Part shown: positions 7,529 to 15,213 of the stretch, one piece after another
How positions within the stretch are numbered: position 1 is the stretch's first letter
Layout: each line of letters starts with the position of its first letter
Assembly (NCBI GenBank): GCA_031553195.1
Contig: JAVBLV010000046.1
Coordinates: 1 to 25,720, forward strand
Direction of reading: 5' to 3'
DNA: 25,720 nt
From: JAVBLV01 sp031553195
GTDB lineage: Bacteria; Bacteroidota; Bacteroidia; Bacteroidales; P3
Made by a program: the position numbers and the translations under genes
Notes under the pieces: generated by a model
What the model was told of the DNA's origin: nothing
The model's database searches: none
The model's input: only the letters and a program-made list of their open reading frames with translations

Positions 7529-8722
7529 ATGAAATCAAAAACATTACCTATTTTTCTTGTGTTTCTGGCTATGGGATTTGGCGACGTGGTAGGTCCTATG
7601 GTTAGTTTATCGAAAGAAACGTTTCATTTATCGAATGCAATGGCCCAACTTCTGCCGTTTGTAGGGTTTTTAATGTTTGGCCTGCTGTCTGTCCCCATGG
7701 GAATTTTTCAGGATAAAAAAGGGAAAAAATATGTATTAAATTTAGGTTTGATTATTGCTTTTATCGGGCTACTGGCGCCCATTCTTATTGGAATGAATGG
7801 AAAATTCACCCCCAATTCAGGAAGTTCGTTCGAATTTTATTTTTTGCTGCTTTCCATTCTATTGTTGGGAGCAGGCGCCGCCATTCTACAAGTTTCCGGA
7901 AATCCGATTATGAGAATTGTCTCGAAAGAAGGCGATTATTCGAGAAATCTTTCTTTAGCCCAATCTTTCAAGGCTATCGGATCTTCGTTAGGATTTTTAC
8001 TCCCTCCATTTGTGGCCTGGGCTTTTGGATTGGATTGGACAATATTGTTCCCCGTGTATTCCGCTATTATTTTGCTGACAATTTTATTAGTAAATATTTC
8101 AAGCATACGCGAACCTGTTCAAAAGAATGATAAGCATCCCGCTTCTCTATCTTCTTGTTTCAGATTGTTGGCGACAAATAAATATGCGCTTATGATGGTG
8201 TTGGGAATCTTCTTTTATGTAGGGGCGGAAGTATCTGTAAGTTCAGGCGTTCCTATTTTAATGAAAGAACATTTTAATATTACTGAATTCGGTTTGTGGG
8301 TAAGTTGGAGTTTATTCTTTCTTCCGATTCTAATCGGCAGGTTTGTCGGTTCCTTTATTTTAAAATGGTTGAAACCTAAAAGATTTTTATTGTACACGGT
8401 TTTGCTTTCCATCTTGGGAATAGGATTGATCTTTGTCGATATAAAAATTATTGTTTTTATTGGAATTTTTTGTGTGGGACTTGGCTTTGCCAATATTTTC
8501 CCTCTTATATTCTCCATTACTGTAGACGCTCTTCCCGAAAGAGATAACGAATTATCCGGCTTAATGGTAACCGCTATTGTGGGCGGGGCCTTAATTCCGT
8601 TTGTAATGGGTTTGATTGCTGATTCCTCAACCATATTGGTAGGGTTTCTGGCGCCGTTAGTTTGCCTGGGATATCTCGGCTTTATTGCTTTTAGAAATAT
8701 TAAGATAGTAGCCAACAAGTAA
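7529..8722 (+). CDS. FucP-like MFS sugar transporter
   Basis: This 397-residue inner-membrane protein has about 12 hydrophobic helices in two halves joined by a charged loop near 192-216. It is probably a proton-coupled sugar importer. The loop after helix 2 contains a relaxed MFS motif (GIFQDKKGKKYV, 58-69). GAGAAILQVSGNPIMRI (114-130) matches the ANP-type segment of the fucose/galactose/N-acetylglucosamine permease group. The final helices contain FPLIFSITVDALP and AIVGGALIPFVMGLIAD (349-365), a pattern typical of FucP relatives. The substrate cannot be assigned. The DUF4301 gene starts 24 nt after its stop codon in the same direction, so the two are probably cotranscribed. There is no Shine-Dalgarno sequence, as is usual in this phylum. 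Confidence 0.82.
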   Translation: MKSKTLPIFLVFLAMGFGDVVGPMVSLSKETFHLSNAMAQLLPFVGFLMFGLLSVPMGIFQDKKGKKYVLNLGLIIAFIGLLAPILIGMNGKFTPNSGSSFEFYFLLLSILLLGAGAAILQVSGNPIMRIVSKEGDYSRNLSLAQSFKAIGSSLGFLLPPFVAWAFGLDWTILFPVYSAIILLTILLVNISSIREPVQKNDKHPASLSSCFRLLATNKYALMMVLGIFFYVGAEVSVSSGVPILMKEHFNITEFGLWVSWSLFFLPILIGRFVGSFILKWLKPKRFLLYTVLLSILGIGLIFVDIKIIVFIGIFCVGLGFANIFPLIFSITVDALPERDNELSGLMVTAIVGGALIPFVMGLIADSSTILVGFLAPLVCLGYLGFIAFRNIKIVANK

Positions 8723-8746
8723 AATCTAAATAATAAGATAGCTAAA

Positions 8747-10282
8747 ATGTTTAAAGATTCAGACTTAGAGCAAATGAAAGAACTGGGCATAAAATTGACC
8801 CAAGTTGAAACACAACTCGAAAACTTTAAAGCAGGTTTTCCGTTCTTAAAAATTATAGCGCCGGCAAACCTTGATAATAGAGGCGTTCTTCATTTGAATG
8901 AGGTAGAAATGCCTCATTTTATCAGTATCTTTGAAAAAGCTTGCCTATCTAAGAGAATAATTAAATTTGTTCCGGCGTCTGGCGCTGCGACTCGCATGTT
9001 CAAAGATTTGTTTTCCTTTTCGCAACAATATGCGGGTAATTATGATTCGTTAAATAAAGATTTCCCGGAAGTAGAGATGTTTCTGGGAAACTTGGAAAAA
9101 TTTGCTTTTTATGACGATCTTGTCAAATGCATGTCAACAGACGGGTTGGATCTGAAAAAATGCTTACATAATCATGATTATGTAACGGTTATAGATTACG
9201 TACTGAATAATAAAGGACTCGGATATGCGAACTTGCCTAAAGCGTTAATCAAATTTCATGCCTACTCTAATTTTTCCAGAACGGCTTTAGAAGAACATCT
9301 TGTAGAGGGAATTCATTATGTTAAAAATCAGAATAATGAAGTCTTCATTCACTTTACGATTTCGCCTGAGCACAAGCCTCTTTTTCTTGAAAAACTAAAA
9401 GAAGTCCAAAGTTTTTATGAAAAGAAATTTAATGTATCTTTAAAAGTTTCTTTTTCAGAGCAAAAGGCGGCTACAGATACAATTGCGGCTACAGAAGATA
9501 ACGAACCCTTCAGGGATGCAAATGGAAAGCTTGTATTCAGACCAGGGGGGCACGGCGCTTTGATAGAAAATCTTAATGATTGCGATGCAGACATTATATT
9601 TATTAAAAATATCGACAATGTTGTCCCAGACCATTTAAAGGAAAAAACTAATGAATTTAAAAAAGCTTGTGCGGGACTTTTGCTTCTTTTTCAAAATCGT
9701 ATTTTTGATTATCTGTATAAACTTGATCTAGATCCGGGAGATTTTTTAATCAACGAAATTGAAACTTTTATAGAAACAGAATTGTTCCGCGAAATACCCG
9801 AAAGATACAAGGTACTTCCCAAACAAGAAAAGGTGGCTATTCTTAAACAACGGTTAAACAGACCTATACGCGTCTGCGGCATGGTAAAAAACCAAGGCGA
9901 ACCGGGGGGAGGGCCTTTTTGGGTTGAAAGGAACAATTATGCATATCTTCAAATCTTGGAAAGTTCTCAAATAAACCACGACGATCCGGAACAAGAAGAT
10001 TTATTTCGACAATCGAGTTTTTTTAATCCTGTCGATTTGGTTTGCAGCGTTAAAGATTATAAAAAAAATAAATTTGATTTACGGGCTTATACCGATCCTC
10101 AAACCGGATTTATTTCTCTTAAGTCGAAAGATGGAAAAACGTTGAAAGCCCAAGAATTACCGGGTTTGTGGAATGGAGCTATGTCCAACTGGCTTACTTT
10201 ATTTGTAGAAGTTCCCTTGCTAACTTTTAATCCGGTAAAAACAGTTAATGATTTACTACGTCCTGAACACCAAACTGAATAA
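8747..10282 (+). CDS. DUF4301 family protein, possible nucleotidyltransferase
   Basis: This 511-residue protein has no signal peptide and is probably cytoplasmic. I recognise the Bacteroidetes DUF4301 family, which has no assigned function. Conserved-looking blocks are PASGAATRM (76-84), FRPGGHGALIENL (264-276), IFIKNIDNVV (284-293), GEPGGGPFWV (384-393) and FNPVKTVNDLL (494-504). The first three have the order and chemistry of the UDP-sugar pyrophosphorylase signature: a Gly-rich TR loop, a PxGHGxxxxxL uridine-binding segment, then an N-x-D-N metal site. The FNPVK block resembles FSPLKN of UDP-GlcNAc pyrophosphorylases. The link is my inference from motif reading. It sits 24 nt after a sugar transporter gene, which fits a role in sugar activation. 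No terminator is obvious after it. Confidence 0.85.
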   Translation: MFKDSDLEQMKELGIKLTQVETQLENFKAGFPFLKIIAPANLDNRGVLHLNEVEMPHFISIFEKACLSKRIIKFVPASGAATRMFKDLFSFSQQYAGNYDSLNKDFPEVEMFLGNLEKFAFYDDLVKCMSTDGLDLKKCLHNHDYVTVIDYVLNNKGLGYANLPKALIKFHAYSNFSRTALEEHLVEGIHYVKNQNNEVFIHFTISPEHKPLFLEKLKEVQSFYEKKFNVSLKVSFSEQKAATDTIAATEDNEPFRDANGKLVFRPGGHGALIENLNDCDADIIFIKNIDNVVPDHLKEKTNEFKKACAGLLLLFQNRIFDYLYKLDLDPGDFLINEIETFIETELFREIPERYKVLPKQEKVAILKQRLNRPIRVCGMVKNQGEPGGGPFWVERNNYAYLQILESSQINHDDPEQEDLFRQSSFFNPVDLVCSVKDYKKNKFDLRAYTDPQTGFISLKSKDGKTLKAQELPGLWNGAMSNWLTLFVEVPLLTFNPVKTVNDLLRPEHQTE

Positions 10283-10326
10283 AAAAATACGTATAAATAA
10301 GTAAGAGACAACGTTTTAAATGTTTA

Positions 10327-10334
10327 TACTTTTG
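10327..10334 (+). promoter_or_regulatory. Candidate -7 box (TACTTTTG) upstream of queG
   Basis: This is an exact TAnnTTTG match, giving a leader of about 175 nt before queG. A second match, TATTTTTG, lies at 10370-10377. Neither has a clear -33 partner, so either, both or neither may be used. Confidence 0.35.
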
Positions 10335-10516
10335 CGCTCTAAAGACTAGTAAAAATATTGAACATTACTTATTTTTGCTTCCCCAGAATTTATTTCAGGA
10401 TTTGAATTTGATAGAGAAACTTATTGCCCGTCTACATAAAATTCTAAAACAGTAAAGTATCCGGCATCATAATCTTAAATATAAGGTTGTAATAAAATGA
10501 CCTGTTTAATCATATT

Positions 10517-11443
10517 ATGTTATTTATCCCGAATAGTGAAATTAAAAAAATTGCAGTTGAAGTAGGTTTTCAGGAAGCGGGAGTAGCAAAAGCCTGTGAA
10601 CTTGAAGAAGAAAAAATCATTTTAAAAGAATGGTTACAACGCAAGTATCACGCGGGAATGGGTTACATGGAAAATCACTTTGAAAAAAGGGCTAATCCTT
10701 GTTTGCTTGCAGAAAATATACAATCTGTTATTTCTGTCCTTTTATCGTACAAACCCTCAGAGGAAATGTCGGGACAATTTAAAATAGCTAAATATGCTTA
10801 TGGGGCAGATTATCATTCGATAATAAAAGGCAAGCTGTATAAAATGATTGCCATAATACAATCCAGATATCCGAAATTTACAGCAATCCCTTGCGTTGAT
10901 TCCGCTCCCGTTCTGGAAAAAGCCTGGGCAATAAAAGCAGGATTAGGTTGGCTAGGAAAAAACGCCTGCCTCATTAATTCAAAATGGGGTTCGTTTTGTT
11001 TTATTGGGGAACTAATTTGCAACGCTGTTTCCGAGTACGATACTCCTTTAAAGAACCATTGCGGAAAATGTTCGAATTGCCTTCAGATCTGTCCCAACCG
11101 AGCGCTAGAAAAGCCGTATTTATTAAATAGCCATAAATGCATTTCATATCAAACAATTGAAAATAAATCTCCTCAAATTCCCCATGATATAAACTGCAAA
11201 AATTATATCTTTGGCTGCGATATTTGCCAAGACAGTTGTATTTGGAATAAGAAGTCTTTAATGAATGATGCGGATTTTGAATTTTCGCCTCTTCCTAAAT
11301 TAAAGGAATATCTTCAAACAGGACAGATCGAAAAAATCACGAAGCCTGAATTTAAGAAAATCGCCAAAAAGAGCGCGCTTTCCCGCATATCCTACCAGCA
11401 GTTTATACGAAATATTGAACAAGCCGGAAAATCTGAAAGCTAA
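10517..11443 (+). CDS. queG: Epoxyqueuosine reductase QueG
   Basis: QueG is a cytoplasmic cobalamin-dependent iron-sulfur enzyme. It reduces epoxyqueuosine to queuosine at position 34 of tRNAs with GUN anticodons. The N-terminal half contains GMGYMENHFEKRANP (47-61) and the catalytic/cobalamin segment VDSAPVLEKAWAIKAGLGWLGKN, with the likely proton donor D128. Two [4Fe-4S] clusters are supported by C182-x2-C185-x2-C188-x3-C192 and by C208 plus C234-x2-C237-x3-C241. At 308 residues it is the short form without the C-terminal HEAT-like extension of the E. coli enzyme. The ATG at 10517 is the only sensible start. It converges on sufD, with the MITE-like element in between. Confidence 0.95.
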   Translation: MLFIPNSEIKKIAVEVGFQEAGVAKACELEEEKIILKEWLQRKYHAGMGYMENHFEKRANPCLLAENIQSVISVLLSYKPSEEMSGQFKIAKYAYGADYHSIIKGKLYKMIAIIQSRYPKFTAIPCVDSAPVLEKAWAIKAGLGWLGKNACLINSKWGSFCFIGELICNAVSEYDTPLKNHCGKCSNCLQICPNRALEKPYLLNSHKCISYQTIENKSPQIPHDINCKNYIFGCDICQDSCIWNKKSLMNDADFEFSPLPKLKEYLQTGQIEKITKPEFKKIAKKSALSRISYQQFIRNIEQAGKSES

Positions 11444-11453
11444 ATCTGACTTA

Positions 11454-11612
11454 GAGGTCGTCTAAAATTTTTCCATGAAGTATTTTGAGTCTAAAAATGC
11501 TCTTTTTTGTCGGAGTTTTTACCAAATAGCGTTACTATTCTTGAAAAACCTCGTCTGCAAACTTGCTATTTTTATCTCTCAAAATCTTTTCCATAAAATT
11601 TAGACAAACCTC
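11454..11612. mobile_element. MITE-like element with terminal inverted repeats
   Basis: The ends are imperfect inverted repeats of about 38 nt. The left end reads GAGGTCGTCTAAA (from 11454), the right end on the minus strand reads GAGGTTTGTCTAAA (from 11612), and both continue to ATTTTGAG. The unit is flanked by TTA on both sides (11451-11453 and 11613-11615), which fits a 3-bp TNA target duplication such as that of some IS5-group elements. Further pairing exists inside (CGGAGTTTTT with AAAAACCTCG, AAATAGC with GCTATTT). There is no open frame for a transposase. It sits exactly at the sufD stop codon between convergent genes, where the folded RNA could also act as a terminator. The IS5 assignment is inference. 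Confidence 0.65.
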
Positions 11613-11615
11613 TTA

Positions 11616-12980
11616 TTATATTGAAAAATCCGGACTGCAATCCATTGTAGAACAATGTAACGAGCACTGCTCGCAAATACTAAGCTCTCCTCTCAAACGT
11701 TTTTGTATGATGTTTTTCAAACGATTTCGTAAAGATTCAATACTGATCTTACTAATCACTTCATCACAAAAAGCTTGCATAAGCAAGGTTCTCGCCATAT
11801 GTTCGGAAATGCCTCTGGAACGGAGATAAAACAAAGCGTTTTCATCCAGTTGCCCGGTGGCGGCTCCGTGAGAGCATTTTACATCATCGTTATATATTTC
11901 TAAAAAGGGTTTTGTAATAATTTTTGACTTGGAGGTTAACAGAAGATTCTTATTATTTTGGAAAGCCTGTGTTCCTGATGCGTTCTTTCTAACCAAAATA
12001 TGCCCATTGAACACGCCCTGAGCATTTTCATCCAGAATCCCCTTAAATAATTCTTTACTTTGACAATCGGGAACGGCATGGTCAATAAAAACATAGTTGT
12101 TTATCTTTTGATTTTTATCCATCAAGTAAAGTCCGTTTACTTGAGCATTGCTGCGATTGCCTTTCAATGCAATATCGGTATGATTCCGAATGAGACCGCC
12201 ATTCAAGGTAACGGCATAAGTAGCCATTTGCGCATTTTGTTCCAATTGCCAATAGTTGAGATTCAGCAATCCGGATTCGTCGTTTAGATTTTGTAATTTG
12301 CAATGTTCCAGGAATGCGTTTTCTCTTACAAAAATTTCAGTAACATGATTGGAAAAACTTTTTTGTTGATTATATGAATCGTCGCATTGTATCAATTTTA
12401 ACCGGCTATTTTCTTCGAGGATAATTAAATTACGGGTTTGAATAAACAGATTCCGTGATGAATTAATGACATTTAATATTTGTAAAGGTTGTTCCATCGA
12501 AACGTTCTTTGGAATGTAAATAAAAATGCCCTCAATAGCCAAAGCAGTGTTTAATGCCAGGAATCCATTTTGGTTACAGCTCGAATAGGCCCCAAAATAT
12601 TCTTTTACCAAATCAGGAAACTGTTTCATGGCTTCCTTGAGACTTCCCATAATAACGCCATTTTCCAAAATCTCCAAAGGCTTTCCCTCTCCGTTATAAG
12701 ATCCGTTTAACAGGGGAAGCCGTTTTGTATCTAAATTGGGAATGTTACATTTTAAATGAAGATTCCCACCTGATAAATCTTGGGTTTCGGGAAAGACAAA
12801 ATTATCATTGAAAATTGCATCGAAATTGATATTTCTCCATTCTTCCAATTTTTGGGAAGGGAGACCATTTGCGTTAAAAAACGATATTGCATCGAGCCTC
12901 TTTTGAAGAATATTGTCAGAAACTCCTTCCGGGATTTGTATCTGGGACAGTTGACTCTGTATTTTGCCTAATAATTGCAT
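11616..12980 (-). CDS. sufD: Fe-S cluster assembly scaffold protein SufD
   Basis: SufD partners SufB and the ATPase SufC in the cytoplasmic complex that builds Fe-S clusters. The 454-residue protein has a helical N-terminus with LPSQKLEEWRNINFD (40-54) and a long beta-helix middle. The C-terminal core is KCSHGAATGQLDENALFYLRSRGI, with the conserved His at 371, and a helical end with QKRLRGEL follows. The ATG at 12978-12980 is chosen, 11 nt after the sufC stop; a start at 13019 would overlap sufC by 28 nt. The short tail after RGELS holds four cysteines (C436, C439, C443, C448). A SufB identity is less likely given the LPSxKxEEWR N-terminus. sufS does not follow: the MITE-like element abuts the stop. 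Confidence 0.92.
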   Translation of the reverse strand: MQLLGKIQSQLSQIQIPEGVSDNILQKRLDAISFFNANGLPSQKLEEWRNINFDAIFNDNFVFPETQDLSGGNLHLKCNIPNLDTKRLPLLNGSYNGEGKPLEILENGVIMGSLKEAMKQFPDLVKEYFGAYSSCNQNGFLALNTALAIEGIFIYIPKNVSMEQPLQILNVINSSRNLFIQTRNLIILEENSRLKLIQCDDSYNQQKSFSNHVTEIFVRENAFLEHCKLQNLNDESGLLNLNYWQLEQNAQMATYAVTLNGGLIRNHTDIALKGNRSNAQVNGLYLMDKNQKINNYVFIDHAVPDCQSKELFKGILDENAQGVFNGHILVRKNASGTQAFQNNKNLLLTSKSKIITKPFLEIYNDDVKCSHGAATGQLDENALFYLRSRGISEHMARTLLMQAFCDEVISKISIESLRNRLKNIIQKRLRGELSICEQCSLHCSTMDCSPDFSI

Positions 12981-12991
12981 ATAGATAAATC

Positions 12992-13750
12992 TTAAAAACG
13001 GCTTTCTTTTTTTATCCAATCATATCCTTTTTCCTCTAATTCCAATGCCAATTCCTTGGAACCCGATTTTACAATCCGCCCCTCGAATAATACATGGACA
13101 AAATCAGGAACAATATAATCCAAAAGCCGTTGATAGTGAGTTATTACGACAATTGAATTCTCAGGACTGCGTAATTGATTAACGCCGTTGGCTACTACCC
13201 GCAACGCGTCGATGTCCAATCCTGAGTCTGTTTCGTCCAATATGGATAAAACGGGTTCCAGCATCGCCATTTGAAAAATTTCGTTTTTCTTTTTTTCTCC
13301 TCCCGAAAACCCCTCATTCACAGATCGGTTTGCAAGATTGGATGTAAGTTCCACTATCTTTTTCTTTTCCTCCAATAGTTTCATAAACTCATTCATCCCA
13401 AGCGGGTCCAACCCCCGATATTTTCTTTGTTCATTAATTGCCGTACGCATAAAGTTAACAATACTAACTCCAGGAATTTCTACAGGGTATTGAAATCCCA
13501 GAAAAATGCCTTCCGAAGCGCGAACCTCCACAGGCATATCTAACAGGTTTTTCCCTTTGTATAGAATTTCCCCCTGCGTTACTTCATACATTTCTCTGCC
13601 TCCAATAACAGACGCTAACGTACTTTTCCCAGTTCCATTCGGCCCCATAATGGCGTGGACTTCGCCCTTGTTTACATTTAAATCAACGCCTTTAAGTATT
13701 TCTTTCCCTTTTATGGAAACATGAAGGTTTTTAATCGAAAGAAGATGCAT
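12992..13750 (-). CDS. sufC: Fe-S cluster assembly ATPase SufC
   Basis: SufC is the ABC-type ATPase of the SufBCD complex. It drives conformational change of the scaffold and does not transport anything. It has 252 residues, the family's usual length. Walker A is GPNGTGKST (36-44). The Q-loop region is GIFLGFQYPVEIPGV, and the modified signature FSGGEKKKNE (148-157) is the hallmark SufC variant. Walker B with D-loop is LSILDETDSGLD (168-179), and the switch His is H205 in VVITHYQRLL. It is the first gene of a two-gene unit with sufD (11-nt gap). sufB, expected directly upstream in the common sufBCD order, is not present; upstream is 370 bp without a gene and then an unrelated lipoprotein gene. 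Confidence 0.97.
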   Translation of the reverse strand: MHLLSIKNLHVSIKGKEILKGVDLNVNKGEVHAIMGPNGTGKSTLASVIGGREMYEVTQGEILYKGKNLLDMPVEVRASEGIFLGFQYPVEIPGVSIVNFMRTAINEQRKYRGLDPLGMNEFMKLLEEKKKIVELTSNLANRSVNEGFSGGEKKKNEIFQMAMLEPVLSILDETDSGLDIDALRVVANGVNQLRSPENSIVVITHYQRLLDYIVPDFVHVLFEGRIVKSGSKELALELEEKGYDWIKKESRF

Positions 13751-13832
13751 TACTTTTAGAGTATTTGATTTTTAGAATATTTTTATTTCAACGTAGATTC
13801 TATTCCCGGTGGGAAAGGAAATTATGTTGTTA

Positions 13833-13864
13833 CAAAATTACGCTAAATAGTTTTCCCTTCCGAA
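13833..13864 (-). promoter_or_regulatory. Candidate promoter of sufC-sufD
   Basis: The minus strand reads TTCG (13864-13861), 20 nt, then TAATTTTG (13840-13833). The -7 box is an exact TAnnTTTG match and the -33 is one base off TTTG. The expected leader is about 75 nt. Confidence 0.5.
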
Positions 13865-13992
13865 TTCTATTAAAGATTTTAGGATTAAACAAGTTGATTT
13901 ATTTTTCTTCAATAAGAAGACCTTCATATTTAATGCGTTTATTTTTAAATTTTTATGACTTCCTTTTTGTGAAAAAAACATGGGAAATCACT

Positions 13993-14048
13993 AAAAAAAC
14001 GGGAAAACAAGGAATAGATAATTATTTCTATCCTGCTTTCTCGTTTTT
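13993..14048 (-). terminator. Terminator of the YXWGXW lipoprotein gene
   Basis: A long hairpin pairs AAAAACGGGAAA (13995-14006) with TTTCTCGTTTTT (14037-14048; one G·U). An inner stem pairs GG(A)ATAGA with TCTATCC. On the minus strand a run of seven U residues follows. It lies about 75 nt after the lipoprotein stop and ahead of the sufCD promoter. Confidence 0.72.
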
Positions 14049-14121
14049 ATAAATGGACTTGACGGTTATGAGTAAGATCTTAAAAACTTCAAGTCCGATG
14101 CATCGACAATAAGCGACCAGA

Positions 14122-15213
14122 TTATCGTCTTTGGCCGGTGGAACTATTTCTTGTAGAAGAGCTGTTAGAATTGGTTCCCTTTTCGTTTTGCGAACTTTTT
14201 TCATCACTCTTACCGGATCTTCCCGAAGAATTTGCCGGTGAATTCTGTTTAGTCGTACTTCGCGAATTGGTTGTTCCTCTTGTTGTCGTTGACGACTTTT
14301 CCGTACTCTCTGTTTTTTTAGTTTCTCCGGTAGCGTTGCGACTACTTGTCGAGGTATTTCTTGTTGAAGAAGAACTCTGTGTGGATCTGTTTTCAGCCGG
14401 CCTGGACGGAGACTGTCCTCTTGTTGCACCCGATGAATTTCGGGGAGTTCCGCTATTGTCCGGAGTGGAGACGCGACCGCCTGTTGAATTATTTTCCGGC
14501 GAATTCCGATCAGAAGATCTGTTTGGAGCTGGCGCCTCGGATGAATTTCGCGTGTTTTCTGTAGAGGGAGTTGTTGTCCTGGCGCCGGAATTGGGTTGAG
14601 AATTTCTTTCCCTGTTTTGGTCTACAGGATCTTGTCGCGAAGAATTTGTCCTGGGCGAAGTTTGAATATTCCGAGTATTGTTTTCAGCTTCATTACTACT
14701 GAAAGATCTCTCCGTATATTGCGGGCGATGATCGTAACCATATGCATATCCTCGCATATTGGTTTGAGCCGGACGGGAATAATACACTCTCCGACCGTAA
14801 TAATCGTACCTGTTCTCATAGTATCCGTAAGTAGGCGTATATCCCATTGGGGCCCAACCCGGATTTATCCAAACATATCCTATCGTCGGGTTTCTGTATT
14901 CCCAATAACCTGGAATCCAAATGGCATTAGCATAAGGCGTTTTTATCCAATAACCATTTACCCATGAATAAGCTCTGCGATAAGGATCCCACTGCCAATA
15001 ACCGTCGACCCATATATATTTTGGCCCCGGCTGACGGACATTTCCAGGACCCGCCACCACTACCATGGCAGCAGGCGCCAAAGGCACTGTAGTATATACT
15101 ATAGTGGTTGCCGGCGGAGGCGTAGATTCCACATAAACTCTAGATGAGGTATGGCATCCTGTGTATAGAAATGTCATTCCCACAATAACTGCTATAATCA
15201 ACAATCTTTTCAT
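14122..15213 (-). CDS. YXWGXW-repeat lipoprotein with low-complexity tail
   Basis: This 363-residue envelope protein has no known activity. Starting at the ATG at 15211-15213, a basic N-terminus and hydrophobic stretch lead to a lipobox-like LYTGC with C20, so it is probably a lipoprotein. An in-frame start at 15237 would only lengthen the signal. Residues about 66-123 hold aromatic repeats of the YXWGXW type: KYIWVDGYWQW, YSWVNGYWIK, AIWIPGYWEY and a degenerate YVWINPGW. From about 170 to the end the protein is almost only Ser, Thr, Asn, Arg, Gly and Pro, with recurring TRNSS-like strings, and is probably disordered and basic. The repeat family is common in envelope proteins of Gram-negative bacteria; the length of the polar tail is unusual. 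It has its own terminator. No promoter with a good -7 box is visible. Confidence 0.82.
   Translation of the reverse strand: MKRLLIIAVIVGMTFLYTGCHTSSRVYVESTPPPATTIVYTTVPLAPAAMVVVAGPGNVRQPGPKYIWVDGYWQWDPYRRAYSWVNGYWIKTPYANAIWIPGYWEYRNPTIGYVWINPGWAPMGYTPTYGYYENRYDYYGRRVYYSRPAQTNMRGYAYGYDHRPQYTERSFSSNEAENNTRNIQTSPRTNSSRQDPVDQNRERNSQPNSGARTTTPSTENTRNSSEAPAPNRSSDRNSPENNSTGGRVSTPDNSGTPRNSSGATRGQSPSRPAENRSTQSSSSTRNTSTSSRNATGETKKTESTEKSSTTTRGTTNSRSTTKQNSPANSSGRSGKSDEKSSQNEKGTNSNSSSTRNSSTGQRR

Larger units (their letters stand above)
13751..14121. other. Gene-free region between the lipoprotein gene and sufC
   Basis: The region contains the candidate sufCD promoter and the terminator of the upstream lipoprotein gene, both listed separately. 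There is also an 8-bp inverted repeat GGACTTGA/TCAAGTCC (14055-14062 with 14089-14096). A 95-codon open frame on the plus strand (13765-14052) is Phe/Leu-rich, runs through the terminator hairpin and looks like chance. No sufB remnant is visible. Confidence 0.6.

Noticed and set aside
10283..10516. Possible preQ1-type riboswitch upstream of queG
   Set aside because: I could not find the compact C-rich pseudoknot pattern, and queG acts after preQ1 insertion. Only -7-like boxes are seen.
13765..14052. 95-codon plus-strand frame between sufC and the lipoprotein gene
   Set aside because: It is AT-driven Phe/Leu/Lys-rich sequence that runs through a terminator hairpin and the sufCD promoter. I also checked the area for a sufB remnant and found none.
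14138..14599. 153-codon plus-strand frame opposite the lipoprotein tail
   Set aside because: It is an antisense shadow of the Ser/Thr/Arg-rich low-complexity region, giving a Leu/Val/Glu-rich artefact.
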